Below are positions 61,331 to 64,000 of a stretch of DNA of 64,000 nucleotides, in pieces. The position numbers and the translations under genes were made by a program. The notes under the pieces are model-generated. The model searched no databases and had not been told where the DNA came from. It saw only the letters and a list, made by a program, of their open reading frames with translations. The stretch is from contig JAKSZT010054305.1 in the NCBI GenBank assembly GCA_026826555.1, positions 508,297 to 572,296 of the forward strand. The letters run 5' to 3'. The DNA comes from Tolypeutes matacus. Its lineage: Eukaryota > Chordata > Mammalia > Cingulata > Chlamyphoridae. Position 1 is the stretch's first letter. Every line of letters starts with the position of its first letter.

Positions 61331-61940
61331 TTTAGTTGGAAGGGAATGAGACCAGTCAAGAAGACAGGGGTAGAGGGGAAGATAACAGGTTCTCTTTAGA
61401 CCTATCACATTTACAGCCCTCAAGGAATATTGGGGTTATAATGTCCAGGAGGAAGTTGGAAATATGAGCCTGTTGCTCAGAAAGAGAACTGTATTTAGAA
61501 GTATTAGCAAGTAAGCATTGACTAAAGTCACAAGAGGGAATGACCATTGCTTTGGGAGAGCAGGTAGAGGAGTGAAGGGGCCTGAATTCTGAAAGTCTGC
61601 ATTCTGGGAAATAAGCGAAATCAGGAGGTAGAAGGAGACTGAGAAGATGGCTGGATCGCAAAGGGCTAAGTAGTGAGGGGAAGAGGGAAGGATGATAGTG
61701 AAAATTTTACTCTTTTAAGAAGGTTGGGTGGGAAGGAAAGGAAAGAGGGGGCAGAAGCAAAGGAGGAGTAGAGGGAGCTATTTTATTTTGTTATGCCAGC
61801 TAGATGAAGATGAGTGAGGATTTAGAGAGATGAGAGACTGGATCTAATACACACCTAGATGTATTTATCTTGGGCAAGAGGCTGGGGCCCAGGGGTGGGG
61901 TTTCCCTTCTTCTAAGAAGGGAGGAAGGAGATCAGAAGGA
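61330..61940. other. Purine-rich intergenic DNA, no gene seen
   Basis: This is A/G-rich sequence with GGAAGG and GGAGGA words. Open frames here are short and unconvincing. Confidence 0.6.
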
Positions 61941-61948
61941 GTTTAATT

Positions 61949-62145
61949 CAGTGGTTCTCACATTAGAATCACATGGAGAACTTTAAACCAACCAATCAAC
62001 CAACCAACCAACAAAAAAACCACCAATAGCTGGGCCCCACCTTGGGACGTTCTGGTTTAATTAGTCTAGGGTGGGTCCTGGGCATTGGTATGCTTTCAAA
62101 GCTTCCCAGGTGATTAAAATCTGCAGTCAAAGTTGACAACCACTG
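61949..62145 (+). mobile_element. MER5A-type hAT DNA transposon
   Basis: Terminal CAGTGGTTCTCA and the matching inverted end (ACAACCACTG) bound a 197-bp non-autonomous element. Perfect 8-bp duplications GTTTAATT lie at 61941-61948 and 62146-62153, the hAT target length. A (CCAA)n stretch sits inside it. Confidence 0.92.
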
Positions 62146-62159
62146 GTTTAATTGTAGGC

Positions 62160-62900
62160 AACTTCCTAGATTGGTGATAATAGATGGGATTTGAGAAAAC
62201 TCACACTTGATAAGGGTTGGGTGAATAGGATGTGGTAAAGGTTTGGGATAAGTAAAGTAAGGAGTGGGGAATGAGAAAGAGGTTAGAAGGGAAGAGAAGT
62301 CATGTTAACTTGGTGACTTTTATGTGCCAGCCACTGGATATGAGAAATGAATGAAGCTCAGTCTTTGTTCTCACAGCGGTCAGGATCTCAGGTGAGAGGG
62401 AGACACCTCACAATAACCCTATGAGAGTTCTTGACCAATTGAGGTTAGAAAATTGTTTTTTTTCCTATATTTTTAGTGAAAAAGAAATCCAGTTATTTCA
62501 CAGTACAGACTGGGTCGGGAAATAATTTTGTAAGCCTTTGAGAGTAGCCTTTCTTGGAAGAGGGGTTGCTGGGGAAAGAGCTTTGACTATCTTGGGAGAT
62601 CAGAATGTTTATCAGCAGGGCTGCAAGAAGATGGTTGATCTGGTCTGGGATGTGGGTACACTACTGGAGTCACCTGCACTTGGGAGGTGGCTTTGATGGC
62701 CATCCTGCTAGGGCGCCAGGCTTCCCTGCTTAAGTGAGGTAGTAAGGAATCAACTTTCTCAGCAGCAGTGCTGGGAAAGGGCCCTGCTTCTGCCAGTGGA
62801 AGACCTAACCTTTGCCCCTGTGGTCATGGCCTGGCTTCTATGGACAGTATGCCCTTCTCTGTAGCCTGGGACTTCCCTTGGACTGAATCCATTGCTACTT
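62160..62900. other. Intergenic DNA, no gene seen
   Basis: This is unique sequence with no RNA or coding feature that I can support. Confidence 0.6.
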
Positions 62901-62904
62901 ATTA

Positions 62905-63084
62905 TTATTATTTTTAAAAATTGTATTGTGGTAACACATATACAACACATTTCCCATTTTAACCACTTTCAAGTATACAATTCAGTGGTATTGATTATAT
63001 TCACAATGTCATGCCTACCATCACCACCATCCATTACCAAAACTTTTTCATCACCCCAAACAGAAACCCTATATCCACTGCTAC
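62905..63084 (-). mobile_element. Short L1 3'-end fragment
   Basis: The words 'aattgtattgtggtaacaca', 'ttcagtggtattgattatat' and 'accatcaccaccatccatta' are the reversed 3' end of an old L1. A SINE follows at 63085. Confidence 0.75.
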
Positions 63085-63533
63085 ATTTTTTTTTTTTTTT
63101 TTTTTTTATGATTTATTTATTTACTTTATCCATTTTAAACCCTCCCTTCCCCATTTGCTGTTTTGTGTCCATTCGCTGGGCAATTCTCTGTGTCTGTTTC
63201 CTGCCATCTCTTCTCATCCTCCTCCTCCAGTCTTCGATCCTGAAGACCTCCAACGTAGGAGAGAGGTGTTCTGCCACCTGCGTCACCTCGGTTCCTGGTT
63301 TTCGGAGCTTTTGAAGCATCTCATCTTGTCTCTCCTCTGCATCTCTCTCCTGTTACGTCATCATCTTGCTGCATGGCTCCCGGGACCTGGCGGCTCACCG
63401 GCACACAGAGCCTGGCAGCGCATGCGCCTTGTATATATTTTTAAAATTTTACCGGGAGGTCCCAGGGATCGAACCCAGGTCCCTCCATATGGCCGACAGA
63501 TGCCCAACCATTTGAGCCACATCCGCCCCCCCC
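63085..63533 (-). mobile_element. Long DAS-type SINE
   Basis: This is the same long variant as 26594-26983, with the extended middle and a head carrying B-box GGGTTCGATCCCTGGG (read on minus). CCACTGCTAC at 63075-63084 and 63534-63543 is the target duplication. Confidence 0.9.
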
Positions 63534-63544
63534 CCACTGCTACT

Positions 63545-64000
63545 TCTTGATTCCGTTGCATTTTACCAGGGAGACTCAACTTCCTGGAGTTCCTGAGAGG
63601 CCTCTGGTCTGCTGAGGCCTCCATCCCTGCTGCCTCAGGCCTGAGAACTGGTGAGGAGGTGAAAGAGTTTTAACTGAGGGACTTAGTTTTTGGCTTGGAA
63701 TCTCCTTCCCTGAGCAAGACTCCTGGAGCATTGGGAGTCCTTTAGACATATAACAGTGAAAGGAAGCTTGACTGGGAATGGACTGGGGTACCATGGGTGT
63801 TTGGATGGAGCTCCTTCTGTTACCTTATTAGTTTTTTTTTCAGGCTTGAAGAAATTAAGAAACTTACCCAATTCCACAAAGCTAGGAGCTGTACATTCAA
63901 AGCCCAATCTATTCTACTCTGTTGTCCTTTGAGTCCCTGGCCTCCTTCTGTCAGTCACAGTAGGTTGGTCCCTTGGGAAAATCCTGGTTGGATGATGTCA
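63545..64000. other. Intergenic DNA, no gene seen
   Basis: Nothing recognisable is present. VANGL2, expected downstream in the mammalian order, is not reached. Confidence 0.6.

Noticed and set aside
59714..64000. VANGL2 exons
   Set aside because: No four-helix membrane or Vang-type sequence is found; the gene is presumably further downstream.

Overview
This is mammalian genomic DNA, most probably from an armadillo (Dasypus). It has GT-AG introns, MIR and L2 fossils and abundant L1. At least a dozen tRNA-derived SINE copies match the DAS family known from armadillos. Gene order NCSTN then NHLH1, both on the + strand, matches human 1q23.2. Species, family and human-residue assignments come from recognition and memory, not from a search.

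Layout. (1) 1-6265: the last nine coding exons of NCSTN (nicastrin, gamma-secretase), starting exactly at human residue E333 and ending with the 3' UTR. All splice sites are intact. (2) 6.3-13.3 kb: intergenic DNA with L2/MIR fossils and a pyrimidine-rich tract. (3) 13.3-17.9 kb: NHLH1 (HEN1), a neuronal bHLH gene. It has a CCAAT/TATA promoter, a probable non-coding exon 1, an intron with one SINE, and a single coding exon of 133 codons followed by an AU-rich 3' UTR. (4) 17.9-24.7 kb: intergenic DNA with MIR/L2 and a short GC-rich block carrying two abutting CAGCTG E-boxes. (5) About 24.7-54.9 kb: a very deep transposon nest. (6) 54.9-64 kb: older L1, SINE and L2 pieces, a MER5A element with perfect 8-bp target duplication, and a possible processed pseudogene. 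VANGL2, the next gene in human, is not reached.

The nest is the most remarkable structure. A full-length minus-strand L1 spans 30.06-52.55 kb and would be about 6.8 kb after removal of insertions. It sits inside an older plus-strand L1, marked by a duplication of about 15 bp. It is itself interrupted by a class III ERV-L provirus (36785-44059, minus; 5-bp TSD AGAAA; tRNA-Leu primer site; no env), three solo LTRs of a second family, a U1 snRNA retrocopy, several SINEs, and a nearly full-length plus-strand L1 (45351-51534). A fourth solo LTR lies inside the provirus's 3' LTR with a perfect 5-bp duplication. The minus L1 carries a 101-110 bp monomer array in its 5' region and an uncharacterised 108-codon leader ORF. 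The provirus keeps one uninterrupted 371-codon integrase plus dUTPase-like frame and a gag related in sequence to the mouse restriction factor Fv1. All other proviral and L1 frames are broken, so the region looks like accumulated transposon sequence beside two ordinary conserved genes.
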